This document shows positions 54,333 through 64,000 of a DNA stretch of 64,000 nt, piece by piece; within the stretch, counting starts at the first letter, position 1, and the number at the start of each line of letters is the position of its first letter. The translations under genes were made by a program, and so were the position numbers. Location of the stretch: the NCBI GenBank assembly GCA_002483145.1, contig DLHJ01000003.1, positions 186,001-250,000 on the forward strand. Reading direction: 5' to 3'. The notes under the pieces are model-generated. The model ran no database searches and was not told where the DNA came from. It was given only the letters and a program-made list of their open reading frames with translations. This DNA is from Cellvibrio sp. UBA7671 (GTDB taxonomy: Bacteria > Pseudomonadota > Gammaproteobacteria > Pseudomonadales > Cellvibrionaceae).

Positions 54333-54561
54333 AGCCAACCCCTTTGTTAAATTTATCTTTAGGTGATTTTTATATTGTTTTGTATTTCAGGAAGAAATCA
54401 AAACTCCTCAAGTGTAGATCAAGGTTTTGCTGCTAGAGCTGATCTTGCATACTTGTAAGCAAAAGAAAGCAAGATACTCATATCCTACGCCTATGATGAT
54501 TAATGTGTCAATCTGACTATAAGTCATAACAGAATAATAAATGATCCATCGCAAGATGAAT

Positions 54562-54575
54562 TGACAGCGCTATCA
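54562..54575. promoter_or_regulatory. LacI-family-type operator upstream of the TonB receptor
   Basis: TGACAGCGCTATCA fits the LacI/GalR pattern TGWNANCGNTNWCA at all specified positions and sits in a 20-base palindrome with a single mismatched pair. It resembles operators of LacI-type regulators of carbohydrate TonB receptors in Xanthomonas. No lacI-type gene lies in the window. Confidence 0.6.
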
Positions 54576-54628
54576 ATTGAAACAGAGATTATCAATTACC
54601 CTTGATTTGAAGTTTCGCAAATAAAAAA

Positions 54629-54650
54629 AGCCCGCTTCGAAAAGCGGGCT
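54629..54650 (-). terminator. Bidirectional terminator after purA
   Basis: The 9-bp stem AGCCCGCTT/AAGCGGGCT has a 4-base loop and A and T runs on both sides. It lies about 25 bases after the purA stop on the minus strand. Confidence 0.92.
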
Positions 54651-54674
54651 TTTTGACGACAAAAATTCGGGATT

Positions 54675-56009
<1,335 letters not shown>

Positions 56010-56017
56010 CTAACTGA

Positions 56018-57190
56018 TTAAAGCGCTACGACCTTGTAGCGACCATCCTGTAACAATAATTGGCGATCGCAGCCCAGCTCTGCCAGGTTGGCGCCTTCGC
56101 TAACTGCGATAATGCGCTGCCCTTGACTGCGTAGGTTTTGCATCATCTCCCACTGCTGCGTATTACCGGTTTCAATAACCGCAATGGCGGGCACCCCACC
56201 CTTGTTGAGCAAACCCAGTTTGCTAATAGCGGTAATATCGACCGCAAAACCGGTTGCCGGACGCGCGCGACCAAACACTTCACCGATATGATCATAACGG
56301 CCGCCGCTGGCAATAGGATTGCCATAACCTGGCGCAAAGGCCGCAAATACCAGACCGGTTAAGTAGTGATAACCGCGCAACTCGCCCAGATCAAAATACA
56401 GCTCAGCGGCGGGATAGCGCTGTTCGATAACCCGCGCAACTTCATCCAGTTGATCAACTGCAGCTTGCGCCGCTTTCACTCCACTGAACAAGTCACGCGC
56501 TTTCTGCAAAACGGATTTATTGCCCGCTAACCTTGGCAAGCTTAAAAACAACTGTGCTTTTGCCGGATCGGCAATATTGGCATCGACCCACGCGCGAATT
56601 TCAGTGCTTGCCTTGCGCTGCAACAACTCAAAAAAAGTATCTTCTTGTCCCTTGGTCAAACTGGCATCCGCAGCGATCGCGCGATAAATACCGACATGGC
56701 CTAAATCAATATGTAAGCGCGGGAGCCCCGCCACTTGCAATGACTCCAACAGAAGTGAAACAACTTCGATATCAGCCGCAACACCCGGCTCACCGTAAAA
56801 CTCAAGCCCAGCTTGGATAGGGGTGCGGGTTGCAAGCGGATTTTTGGGCCGGGTATGAACCACATGACCGGCATAACACAGGCGATTGGCGCCGGTGCGG
56901 TTAAAACTATGGGCATCCATACGCGCGGTTTGCGGGGTGATATCGGCGCGAATACCCAAGGTGCGGCCACTTAACTGGTCGGTGACTTTAAAGGTGAGCA
57001 GATCAACATCGCGCCCCAAACCAATCAGCAGTGAATCGGTGTATTCCAACAGTGGCGGGATCACCATGTCGTAGCCCCAAGTGCTGTACAGATCCAGCAA
57101 GCGGCGACGCAAACTATCTATGGCTTTGGCCTCGGCGGGGAGAATTTCCTCCACTCCGTCCGGTAATAGCCAACGATCAGCGTAGGTCAT
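56018..57190 (-). CDS. hisZ: ATP phosphoribosyltransferase regulatory subunit
   Basis: A 390-residue paralogue of histidyl-tRNA synthetase with motif 1 (LLDLYSTWGYDMVIPPLLEY), the nucleotide-like segment RADITPQTARM and RLCYAGHVVHTRP, and ASGGRYDHIGEVFG near the end. It lacks the tRNA-binding domain. HisZ binds the short form of HisG to form the first enzyme of histidine synthesis. The start is ATG 57190 (MTYADRWLLPDG), where family similarity begins; the frame is open 20 codons further upstream. It lies between the hfl operon and purA, as in many gammaproteobacteria. Confidence 0.96.
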   Translation of the reverse strand: MTYADRWLLPDGVEEILPAEAKAIDSLRRRLLDLYSTWGYDMVIPPLLEYTDSLLIGLGRDVDLLTFKVTDQLSGRTLGIRADITPQTARMDAHSFNRTGANRLCYAGHVVHTRPKNPLATRTPIQAGLEFYGEPGVAADIEVVSLLLESLQVAGLPRLHIDLGHVGIYRAIAADASLTKGQEDTFFELLQRKASTEIRAWVDANIADPAKAQLFLSLPRLAGNKSVLQKARDLFSGVKAAQAAVDQLDEVARVIEQRYPAAELYFDLGELRGYHYLTGLVFAAFAPGYGNPIASGGRYDHIGEVFGRARPATGFAVDITAISKLGLLNKGGVPAIAVIETGNTQQWEMMQNLRSQGQRIIAVSEGANLAELGCDRQLLLQDGRYKVVAL

Positions 57191-57263
57191 AAGCGACTCT
57201 AGGTTAAATGCAGGGTTAAATGCGCACTTTAGAGGTAAAGCATCTGGCAAGCACGCATAAAAA

Positions 57264-57284
57264 AACCGAGCGGCTGGCTCGGTT
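57264..57284 (-). terminator. Second terminator in the hflC-hisZ gap
   Basis: The stem AACCGAGC/GCTCGGTT with a 5-base loop and a T-run on the minus strand lies about 110 bases after hflC and 74 bases before hisZ. Together with 57354-57372 it isolates hisZ-purA from the hfl genes. Confidence 0.8.
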
Positions 57285-57353
57285 ACGGCATTTTAACACT
57301 GTTTGCCGGAGGATTTGTAGGCTAATCGCAATAAGATCAGCCGTACGAAAAAA

Positions 57354-57372
57354 TCGCCCGCACCGCGGGCGA
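57354..57372 (-). terminator. First terminator after hflC
   Basis: The 8-bp GC-rich stem TCGCCCGC/GCGGGCGA with a 3-base loop has a T-run on the minus strand. It lies 20 bases after the hflC stop. Confidence 0.85.
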
Positions 57373-57391
57373 CTTGCTAACGGATCAGAGC

Positions 57392-58264
57392 TTAGTTTTT
57401 ACCCTTTGGATCTTTCAGGTACCGGAAGAAATCACTCTGTGGATCAACCACCATCAAATCATCCTTACCGCTAAAGCTGAGCCGATAAGCATTTAGGCTG
57501 CGTACAAAGCTGTAGAACTCAGGATCTTTACTGTAAGCCTCAGCGAAGATTGCAGCTGCTTTGGCATCGCCATCACCGCGAATGCGCTCTGCGTCGCGAT
57601 AGGCATTAGCTTCCAGTACAGCGCGCTGTTTATCGGCATCTGCACCAATCACTTCAGCCTGCTCCTTACCTTGCGAGCGATATTCACGCGCTTCTTTTTC
57701 GCGGTCAGCGGCCATACGGGCGAACACAGATTGACTAGCTTCGGGCGGGAAATCGATGCGTTTTACACGAATATCCTTGACTTCAATACCGAGCAATTTC
57801 ATTGCATCAACATTGATGCTGGCAGTGATCTCACTCATCAACTCATCACGCTTCCCGGAAACCACATCGTGCAGGGTGCGGCGACCAAACTGGTTACGCA
57901 AACCGTCCGCTACACGTTGGGCAAGGCGGCTCTCTGCAGTAGCCTCATCTCCTCCGGTGGCTTTGTAGTAGGTTTCCACATCTTTAATTTGCCATTTGAT
58001 GTAAGAGTCAACCACAAGACGCTTCTGTTCCACGGTAAAGAAACTTTCGGGGGTCATATCGGCCGTCAGCAAACGACCATCGAATTTACTCACTTTGGCC
58101 CATGGCTTTTTAAAATGTAAACCGGGCTTGATGTCAGCCTGAACCATACGTCCGAACTCCAACATAATGGCGCGCTGGTACTCAGTAACGACATAAATAG
58201 AATTGAATGCGAGCAACAATCCAACAATCAATGCAATGATTGAAACAAAACCTTTAGTAGACAT
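57392..58264 (-). CDS. hflC: HflC, SPFH-family membrane protein
   Basis: The 290-residue protein has an N-terminal TM anchor (IALIVGLLLAFNSIYVV), an SPFH domain (AIMLEFGRMVQADIKPGLHFKKP) and a C-terminal coiled-coil rich in Glu/Arg/Ala (EKEAREYRSQGKEQAEVIGADADKQ). With HflK it forms a cage around the FtsH protease in the inner membrane and modulates turnover of substrates such as cII and SecY in E. coli. Its ATG overlaps the hflK stop as TAATG. Confidence 0.97.
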   Translation of the reverse strand: MSTKGFVSIIALIVGLLLAFNSIYVVTEYQRAIMLEFGRMVQADIKPGLHFKKPWAKVSKFDGRLLTADMTPESFFTVEQKRLVVDSYIKWQIKDVETYYKATGGDEATAESRLAQRVADGLRNQFGRRTLHDVVSGKRDELMSEITASINVDAMKLLGIEVKDIRVKRIDFPPEASQSVFARMAADREKEAREYRSQGKEQAEVIGADADKQRAVLEANAYRDAERIRGDGDAKAAAIFAEAYSKDPEFYSFVRSLNAYRLSFSGKDDLMVVDPQSDFFRYLKDPKGKN

Positions 58265-59394
58265 TAGCGAACCTCCCGACGAACAAGGGGCTTGGGTGAC
58301 TCAAGCGTCTGGGCAGCCCGACTGTTGAAACTATCTGCTTGCACTTGTGGCTCAGCCACTGGCGTACGCGACCCCATGCGATCAAGCGGTAGATACAACA
58401 TATTGTTGCCACCTTCGACATCCACCATCACTTTGGAGGAGTTTTTCATCACGCTCTCCATGGTTTCGAGATAGAGACGTTGACGGGTTACTTCAGGTGC
58501 GCGCTTATATTCAGTCAGCAAGTTTTCAAAACGATCTGTCTCACCTTCCGCGCGAGCAATAACTTCTGCTTTGTAGGCTTCAGCCTCTTCGATCATACGC
58601 TGGGCGCGGCCGCGCGCTTCCGGGATGATGCCGTTGGCATAGGCCTGCGCCTGGTTTTTCAAGCGAGCCTCATCTTCTTTCGCTTTGATCACATCATCAA
58701 ATGCGGAGCGAACCTCCTCGGGAGGACGAGCATCCTGGATATTCACAGTATTTACCTGAATACCTGCACCGTAAGAATCCATGTAAGTCTGCAAACGCTG
58801 TTTCACTTCTGCTGCAATCGCCTGACGACCTTCGGACAAAACCTGATTCAATTCGGTAGAACCAATTACATGGCGCACAGCCGAATCAGTTGCATGGCGC
58901 AGACTCACTTCAGGGTCTTTTACGTTGAGCACATAGGCGCGCACATCAGAGACGTTGAACTGCACAGTGATTGGCAATTCAACGATGCTCTCATCTTCGG
59001 TCAGCATCAAACCGCGCGAAGGATACTGCCGCTCGCCAGTCACGTTGACGATATACACCTCGGTAATCAAAGGCGCATTCCAATTCAAACCTTCTGTTTT
59101 GATTTCGGAGAAAGCACCAAATTTCAGCACCACAGCACGCTCTTTGGCATCCACCTGATAAACACCGGCGCCAACATAAAACACGGCAGCGATGATGGCA
59201 GCTACAGCAAACAGAGGGCCAAAATTGGCGCCACCAGATGATTTACCGCCACCTGATCCGCCACCAAAAATACCGTTTAGTTTGTCTTGCAGCTTTTTAA
59301 AGGCTTCATCGAGATCTGGCGGGCCATCATTATTTTTGCCGCTATCGCGTCCACCCCAAGGGTCTTTATCTTTTCCCGGTTCATTCCAGGCCAT
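58264..59394 (-). CDS. hflK: HflK, SPFH-family membrane protein
   Basis: The 376-residue partner of HflC begins MAWNEPGKDKDPWGG with a Gly-rich cytoplasmic tail, a TM segment (FAVAAIIAAVFYVGAGVYQV), an SPFH domain (KERAVVLKFGAFSEIKTEGLNW, PSRGLMLTEDESIVELPITVQF) and a C-terminal coiled-coil ending in a Ser/Pro-rich tail. Gene order hflX-hflK-hflC and the TAATG overlap with hflC are typical. Together they regulate FtsH. Confidence 0.97.
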   Translation of the reverse strand: MAWNEPGKDKDPWGGRDSGKNNDGPPDLDEAFKKLQDKLNGIFGGGSGGGKSSGGANFGPLFAVAAIIAAVFYVGAGVYQVDAKERAVVLKFGAFSEIKTEGLNWNAPLITEVYIVNVTGERQYPSRGLMLTEDESIVELPITVQFNVSDVRAYVLNVKDPEVSLRHATDSAVRHVIGSTELNQVLSEGRQAIAAEVKQRLQTYMDSYGAGIQVNTVNIQDARPPEEVRSAFDDVIKAKEDEARLKNQAQAYANGIIPEARGRAQRMIEEAEAYKAEVIARAEGETDRFENLLTEYKRAPEVTRQRLYLETMESVMKNSSKVMVDVEGGNNMLYLPLDRMGSRTPVAEPQVQADSFNSRAAQTLESPKPLVRREVR

Positions 59395-59444
59395 AGTTTT
59401 TCTCCACGTAGAAAGTAAAGCTGTATTGGGGATGATTCGTGCGT

Positions 59445-60779
59445 TTACAACTCCCCCGATAAATCATCGGGCACAGGTAAAGCCTGATCATCCCAAGTCA
59501 AATCCTCAAAAGCCAGAGAAGCGGCACTGAGAATTCGCAATAAATCACTTTTGGGCAGGCGTATTCGCAAGAGGCTGGCGCCATCTTCGCGATAATTTTC
59601 TTCCACAACTGCCTGCTGGGCGTAGAGCATAGCGCGCAAACGCCCTTGAGTGGGAGTTAACACCAAACATCCATTAACAACTTCTTTGCCTAACAATTCA
59701 GAGACGGCTTCAGCCAACAACTCACAACCAGGACCAGTTTGCGCAGAGAGCCACACGGCTATGGGTTTACCTGTCTCGTCGCGATCAATTTGCGGCTCCG
59801 CATCGGCAAGCAAATCGATTTTGTTGTAGACCCGCAACTGCGGCAAATCAGCCGCACCTATCTCTTCCAACACCAACTCAACTTGTTCGGTATTGCGCAT
59901 CCGCTCTTCCGCTGCGGAATCTATCACATGCAAGAGCAAAGTTGAGTTACTCGCTTCTTCCAATGTCGCACGAAAGGCTTCAACCAATTTATGGGGAAGG
60001 TGGCTGATAAAGCCTACGGTATCCGCCATAACGACGGCACCTATATCGGACAACTCAATGCGACGCATAGTGGGGTCGAGCGTGGCAAACAATTTATCCA
60101 CCGCATACACATCTGAACCGGTTATGCGGTTAAACAGGGTAGATTTACCGGCGTTGGTATAACCCACCAAAGATACAGTAGGAATTGCAGCGCGCTGGCG
60201 GGAGCGGCGCCCCTGTTCGCGCTGCGAACGCACTTTTTCCAAGCGCTGCTCGATCATACTGATACGGTTACGCAACAATCGGCGATCTGTCTCAAGCTGG
60301 GTTTCGCCGGGGCCACGTAAACCTATACCACCTTTTTGGCGCTCAAGATGGGTCCAGCCGCGAATCAAGCGTGTGGCCGTATGACGCAACTGCGCCAATT
60401 CCACTTGCAATTTACCCTCAAAGGTACGCGCGCGCTGGGCGAAAATATCCAGAATCAAACCGGTGCGATCAAGCACACGGCACTGGAGTACTTTTTCCAG
60501 ATTGCGCTCCTGACTGGGAGTGAGAGTGTGATTAAAAATCACCAGCTCGGCTTTGTGCTCAGCAACCAAATCGGCCAACTCCTGGAGCTTGCCCGTACTG
60601 ATCAGAAATTTAGCGGTGGGAATAATGCGTGAACCACTGGTAAGAAAGGCAACAGGATCACCACCTGCGGACAATACCAGCTCTTCAAATTCGCGGGGAT
60701 CTTCGGCATCTTGGCCGTGAGATAAATTCAGGTGAACCAGCACAGCCAGTTCACCCGATTCAGGGCGATCAAAAAACAA
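59445..60779 (-). CDS. hflX: GTPase HflX
   Basis: A 444-residue ribosome-associated GTPase with an N-terminal glycine-rich HflX domain (RTGLILDIFAQRARTFEGKLQVELAQL, GGIGLRGPGETQLETDRRLLRNRI), then the G domain with Walker A GYTNAGKSTLFNRI, the switch-II DTVGF and NKID. It rescues stalled or heat-stressed ribosomes. The start is TTG 60779: GAGG lies 7 bases before it and FFDRPESGELAVLVHL aligns with the known family start. It follows hfq by about 35 bases. Confidence 0.96.
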   Translation of the reverse strand: MFFDRPESGELAVLVHLNLSHGQDAEDPREFEELVLSAGGDPVAFLTSGSRIIPTAKFLISTGKLQELADLVAEHKAELVIFNHTLTPSQERNLEKVLQCRVLDRTGLILDIFAQRARTFEGKLQVELAQLRHTATRLIRGWTHLERQKGGIGLRGPGETQLETDRRLLRNRISMIEQRLEKVRSQREQGRRSRQRAAIPTVSLVGYTNAGKSTLFNRITGSDVYAVDKLFATLDPTMRRIELSDIGAVVMADTVGFISHLPHKLVEAFRATLEEASNSTLLLHVIDSAAEERMRNTEQVELVLEEIGAADLPQLRVYNKIDLLADAEPQIDRDETGKPIAVWLSAQTGPGCELLAEAVSELLGKEVVNGCLVLTPTQGRLRAMLYAQQAVVEENYREDGASLLRIRLPKSDLLRILSAASLAFEDLTWDDQALPVPDDLSGEL

Positions 60780-60815
60780 TTAGCGACCTCGAGGTTGTAT
60801 CAATGATTTGATAAA

Positions 60816-61082
60816 TTACTCGGCTTGCTCGTCTTCTTCGCCTTCGATACCACCTGCTTCGTTCAACAGAGGTACACGTACTGCGCGTGATGGTACTACA
60901 GTGGAGATTGCATGCTTGTAAACCATTTGGCTTACGGTGTTTTTCAACAGCACGACAAACTGATCAAATGACTCAACCTGACCTTGTAATTTAATTCCAT
61001 TTACCAAGTAAATGGATACAGGTACACGCTCTTTACGCAGAACGTTCAGGTAAGGGTCTTGTAAGCTATGCCCTTTTGACAT
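60816..61082 (-). CDS. hfq: RNA chaperone Hfq
   Basis: The 88-residue Sm-like protein has [30 protein letters not shown] (Sm1) and the YKHAIST Sm2 segment, followed by an acidic tail (EGEEDEQAE). Hfq hexamers pair small RNAs with mRNAs. ATG 61082 follows AGGAGATAAAC, a good ribosome-binding site. The C-terminal tail is short compared with E. coli. It lies between miaA and hflX, as in most gammaproteobacteria. Confidence 0.98.
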   Translation of the reverse strand: MSKGHSLQDPYLNVLRKERVPVSIYLVNGIKLQGQVESFDQFVVLLKNTVSQMVYKHAISTVVPSRAVRVPLLNEAGGIEGEEDEQAE

Positions 61083-61199
61083 GTTTATCTCCTAGGGACA
61101 ATAAAATTATAGTAATTACCCACCCGAGACACCTAGTACATCCAGTAAGGAGAGGGTGGAAGAAAGCATGAAAATCTGACTAGGGTTCTCACGTAGGCA

Positions 61200-62201
61200 T
61201 TATATGGCTGCGGACCCTATAAAATTCAAGGCGCAACGCACAATTTCTTCCTTTGTAAGTGAAATTCCCTGCTCAGTCTCAGTGTATACCCAGTGTAGTT
61301 CACTATTTGGTGTTGTCGACCAACCGCGCAGCCAGGTGGATTGGCGCTTGGCTAATTGCCGCGTTGCAATAATTCCGCGCTCTATCATCTCGCTGTAATT
61401 CAAGCGCCCATCGAGATAATCCCACACTTGGCGATACCCCACCGCACGTATCGCAGGCAAATCCGGATGTAAATCCCCGCGCTGATGCAAGAACTTCACT
61501 TCATCAACCAAACCACTGGCGAGCATTTTCTCGAACCGGTTAGCTATACGCTGATGCAAGATGACGCGATCACGCGGCGCTATGGCAATTTGGCAAACAT
61601 TGTAACGCTCGCAAAACGATTGTTGCGCTGAAGGTTGACGTTGAACCTCGCGCAACTGCGCCATGGTTTTACCGCTCACGCGATACACTTCCACCGCGCG
61701 ACTGACTCGCTGTGAGTGGTTGGGATGAATTTCCGCAGCGGTTTCCGGATCAACCAACGCGAGCTGCGCATGGATATGCGGCCAGCCAAACTCCTCCGCC
61801 TCGCGCTCAATCTGCGCGCGTACCTCTGCATCTGCCGCAGGCATTTCAGCCAAGCCATCCAGCAGCGCGCGAAAGTACAGCATAGTGCCGCCGACCAGCA
61901 GAGGAATTCTCCCCTGCGCGTGAATTGCCGCAATTTCGCGCTCAGCGTCCACCAAAAAATCGGCCACAGAATAAGGCTTCGCAGGATCGCGAATATCAAT
62001 CAGGCGGTGCGGCGCCAAGGCCTGCTCTTGTGCCGAGGGCTTGGCTGAGCCGATATCCATACCGCGATAGACCAACGCAGAATCCACACTGATTAGTTCA
62101 ACCGGCAAATGTTGGCGCAAGGCGATCGCAAGATCGGTTTTGCCTGAGGCAGTTGGCCCCATCAAAAAAATCACGGGTAATTTTTGCGCAGAGCTGTTCA
62201 T
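61200..62201 (-). CDS. miaA: tRNA dimethylallyltransferase
   Basis: A 333-residue enzyme that adds dimethylallyl to A37 of tRNAs reading UNN codons. It has the P-loop [14 protein letters not shown], the [17 protein letters not shown] segment, [18 protein letters not shown], and [16 protein letters not shown] with the following [16 protein letters not shown] 62201 is preferred; a GTG at 62207 overlapping the mutL stop is an alternative. It is coupled to mutL by near-overlap. Confidence 0.97.
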   Translation of the reverse strand: MNSSAQKLPVIFLMGPTASGKTDLAIALRQHLPVELISVDSALVYRGMDIGSAKPSAQEQALAPHRLIDIRDPAKPYSVADFLVDAEREIAAIHAQGRIPLLVGGTMLYFRALLDGLAEMPAADAEVRAQIEREAEEFGWPHIHAQLALVDPETAAEIHPNHSQRVSRAVEVYRVSGKTMAQLREVQRQPSAQQSFCERYNVCQIAIAPRDRVILHQRIANRFEKMLASGLVDEVKFLHQRGDLHPDLPAIRAVGYRQVWDYLDGRLNYSEMIERGIIATRQLAKRQSTWLRGWSTTPNSELHWVYTETEQGISLTKEEIVRCALNFIGSAAI

Positions 62202-62206
62202 GTTCA

Positions 62207-64000
62207 CTATTGTCCGCGCATAAACATTTTGTCGAGTTCATCAAGCGATTGCAGCAACCAAGTTGGGCGGCCGTGATTGCATTGGCCGCTGCGCTCGGTC
62301 GCTTCCATATCACGCAATAGTGCATTCATTTCGGGAATTGTCAGTTTGCGATTGGCGCGCACTGAACCGTGGCAGGCCATGGTGCCGAGAATTTCGTTAA
62401 TGTGATGCTGGATACGCTCACTGCTGCCATGCTCGATTAAATCCGACAATACATCGCGCACCAATTGTTCGACTTTGGCGCGATTTAAAATTACCGGCAA
62501 TTGGCGGATCAATAATGTCTCTGGCCCAGCGCGCTGCAATTCAAAACCGAGCGATTTAAAAATATCGTAAAAATTTTCAGCGCAGTCAGCTTCTTTTTGG
62601 CTTACAGCAATACTCTCGGGCACTAACAGTGGCTGGGTTTGGATACCCCCGCAGGCGAAGGATTCTTTCATACGCTCATAGGTGATGCGCTCGTGCGCCG
62701 CATGCATATCCACCACAATTAAACCCTGTGCATTTTCCGCAAGAATATAAATTCCTTTGAGTTGCGCGATGGCATAGCCCAGCGGTGGAATATCCTCGCT
62801 GCCGGAATCAGGCATCGCATAAGTTGCTGTAGGATTCGCAGGGCGATGCAATTCGCCATAGCTCGCCATTTGTTCGCGCACAGCACCGGGACTAATTGCG
62901 GCTGGCTGATAATTGGATTGATAGCCGGATGAATAATTCACGTTGGCAGCTGCGCGAAAGCCTATACTCTCCTGCCCTTTAAATTCGCCGGCGGCAATAC
63001 CTTGAATCGGTTTGGCAGATGAAAGCGCGAACGGATTTACACCAGCAGCTTCATCGGCGCCCTCGCCCAGTTCGCGTTTTGCCAAGGTATCTTCCGGACG
63101 AACTCTTGCTAAGGCGTGATGCAAACTCGAATAAATAAAATCGTGCACACTGCGATTATCGCGGAAACGCACTTCGTGTTTGGTGGGATGCACATTCACA
63201 TCAACGGTTGATGGATCCAATTCCAGATACAACACAAACGCCGGATGACGGCCGTGATACAAAACATCCTGATAAGCTTGGCGCACGGCGTGGCTGACGA
63301 GCTTGTCGCGAATCGCGCGACCATTCACATAAAAGTGCTGCAAGTCGGCCTGGCTGCGTGAAAACGTCGGCTGCGCCACCCACCCCCACAGACGTAAACC
63401 ACTACGCTCCATTTCAATATGCACTGCATTTTCCATAAATGCAGGACCACACACTTGTGCCACGCGACGCTCTTGCTCAAGCTGCGAATCACCGGCGCGC
63501 CACGAATAAATCGCGCGGCCGTTATGGCGCAAATTAAACGCGACATCAAAACGAGAGAGAGCCAAACGTTTTACAACATCTTCGAGATGTGTGTATTCCG
63601 TTTTATCGGTGCGCAAAAATTTACGGCGTGCGGGTGTGTTAAAAAATAAATCCCGTACTTCAACGGTGGTACCGCGCGGGTGAGGTGCGGGAGACAACTG
63701 TGTTTCCATATCGCGCCCTTCCGCAACCACTTGCCAGCCCGCGCTTTCTTCATTGGTGCTGCTGATTAATGCAAGGCGCGCAACCGAGCTTATACTCGCC
63801 AAAGCTTCGCCACGAAATCCTAAAGTCGCGACTGCTTCAAGGTCATCCAACTCATAAATTTTGCTGGTGGCATGGCGGCTCAGTGCGAGCGGCAAATCAT
63901 CTTTGTCGATACCGCCGCCATTATCGCGCACGCGCATTAATTTGATGCCGCCCTCTTCCACATCGATTTCCAAGCGCGTTGCACCGGCGTCGAGGGAATT
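62207..64000 (-). CDS. mutL: DNA mismatch repair protein MutL (5' end cut by the window)
   Basis: 597 residues are visible, beginning within the GHKL ATPase domain at NSLDAGAT (just after the first catalytic Glu, which is lost beyond the edge) and including [14 protein letters not shown] and the transducer segment PTKHEVRF. The C-terminal domain has [12 protein letters not shown], a form of the endonuclease motif DQHA-x2-E-x4-E, plus [12 protein letters not shown] and the final QCNHGRPTW. This is the endonuclease-type MutL of organisms without MutH/Dam-directed repair. Its stop overlaps the beginning of miaA. Confidence 0.97.
   Translation of the reverse strand, partial: NSLDAGATRLEIDVEEGGIKLMRVRDNGGGIDKDDLPLALSRHATSKIYELDDLEAVATLGFRGEALASISSVARLALISSTNEESAGWQVVAEGRDMETQLSPAPHPRGTTVEVRDLFFNTPARRKFLRTDKTEYTHLEDVVKRLALSRFDVAFNLRHNGRAIYSWRAGDSQLEQERRVAQVCGPAFMENAVHIEMERSGLRLWGWVAQPTFSRSQADLQHFYVNGRAIRDKLVSHAVRQAYQDVLYHGRHPAFVLYLELDPSTVDVNVHPTKHEVRFRDNRSVHDFIYSSLHHALARVRPEDTLAKRELGEGADEAAGVNPFALSSAKPIQGIAAGEFKGQESIGFRAAANVNYSSGYQSNYQPAAISPGAVREQMASYGELHRPANPTATYAMPDSGSEDIPPLGYAIAQLKGIYILAENAQGLIVVDMHAAHERITYERMKESFACGGIQTQPLLVPESIAVSQKEADCAENFYDIFKSLGFELQRAGPETLLIRQLPVILNRAKVEQLVRDVLSDLIEHGSSERIQHHINEILGTMACHGSVRANRKLTIPEMNALLRDMEATERSGQCNHGRPTWLLQSLDELDKMFMRGQ

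Larger units (their letters stand above)
54339..54674. other. Gap between purA and the receptor-halogenase locus
   Basis: This 336-base AT-rich region holds a LacI-type operator at 54562-54575 and the purA terminator at 54629-54650. No gene was found. The receptor promoter should lie between about 54360 and 54560, giving a long 5' leader. Confidence 0.6.

Noticed and set aside
58480-59241. 253-codon plus-strand open frame
   Set aside because: Antisense to hflK throughout; hflK is unmistakable.

Overview
The window looks like chromosome of a Cellvibrio-type gammaproteobacterium (Cellvibrionaceae, an aerobic degrader of plant cell walls). The reasons are the gammaproteobacterial block mutL-miaA-hfq-hflX-hflK-hflC-hisZ-purA on the right, an arabinan/arabinose utilisation island with GH43 enzymes on the left, large TonB-dependent receptors, a PEP-CTERM protein and serine-rich linkers. 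The assignment is inferred from gene content only. No rRNA, tRNA, transposase, phage gene or CRISPR array was found.

Layout. 1-2.0 kb: a small exported protein and a chemoreceptor gene broken by a one-base frameshift, with a perfect CRP-type site in front. 2.3-10.7 kb (minus strand): cytosolic GH43 arabinofuranosidase, GPH sugar:cation symporter, HAD sugar-phosphatase, araA, araD, araB and an exported GH43. 11.0-18.4 kb (plus strand): L-arabinonate-type dehydratase, SDR sugar dehydrogenase and a YtfQ/R/T-YjfF-type sugar ABC importer whose gaps hold interspersed inverted repeats. Together these genes release arabinose from arabinan fragments, import it, and can send it through either the isomerase/kinase/epimerase route or an oxidative route. 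18.5-30.3 kb: a mixed region with a quinone-reductase-like flavoprotein, an orphan binding protein, an ECF42-type sigma factor, a UspB-like membrane protein, eptA behind a PmrA-type box, ompW behind a perfect FNR/Anr box, a Kef-type antiporter, a GFA protein, an exported protein with a LecA-like C-terminus, and a DUF1428/VOC/DGPF/GyrI-like operon behind an ECF42-like promoter. 30.3-35.6 kb: a 728-residue tubulin-superfamily protein next to two L,D-transpeptidases. 35.8-42.9 kb: two DUF1080-related exported proteins, one fused to a c-type cytochrome and a beta-propeller-like region, then a BtuB-like receptor and a PEP-CTERM protein.

43.1-54.3 kb is the most unusual locus: a large TonB-dependent receptor under a LacI-type palindrome, followed by five consecutive members of the flavin-dependent (tryptophan) halogenase family. 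In order of transcription these are intact, degenerate, intact, degenerate, intact. The two degenerate members have lost the FAD-binding glycine motif, the catalytic lysine, the WxWxIP signature and the catalytic Glu-Ser-Thr, yet they remain open and are translationally coupled to the intact ones. A pseudo-enzyme/enzyme arrangement of this kind is the best candidate here for an undescribed system. The lone tubulin-like GTPase at 30.3-32.5 kb is the second.

54.7-64.0 kb is ordinary housekeeping: purA, hisZ, hflC, hflK, hflX, hfq, miaA and a mutL cut by the right edge.
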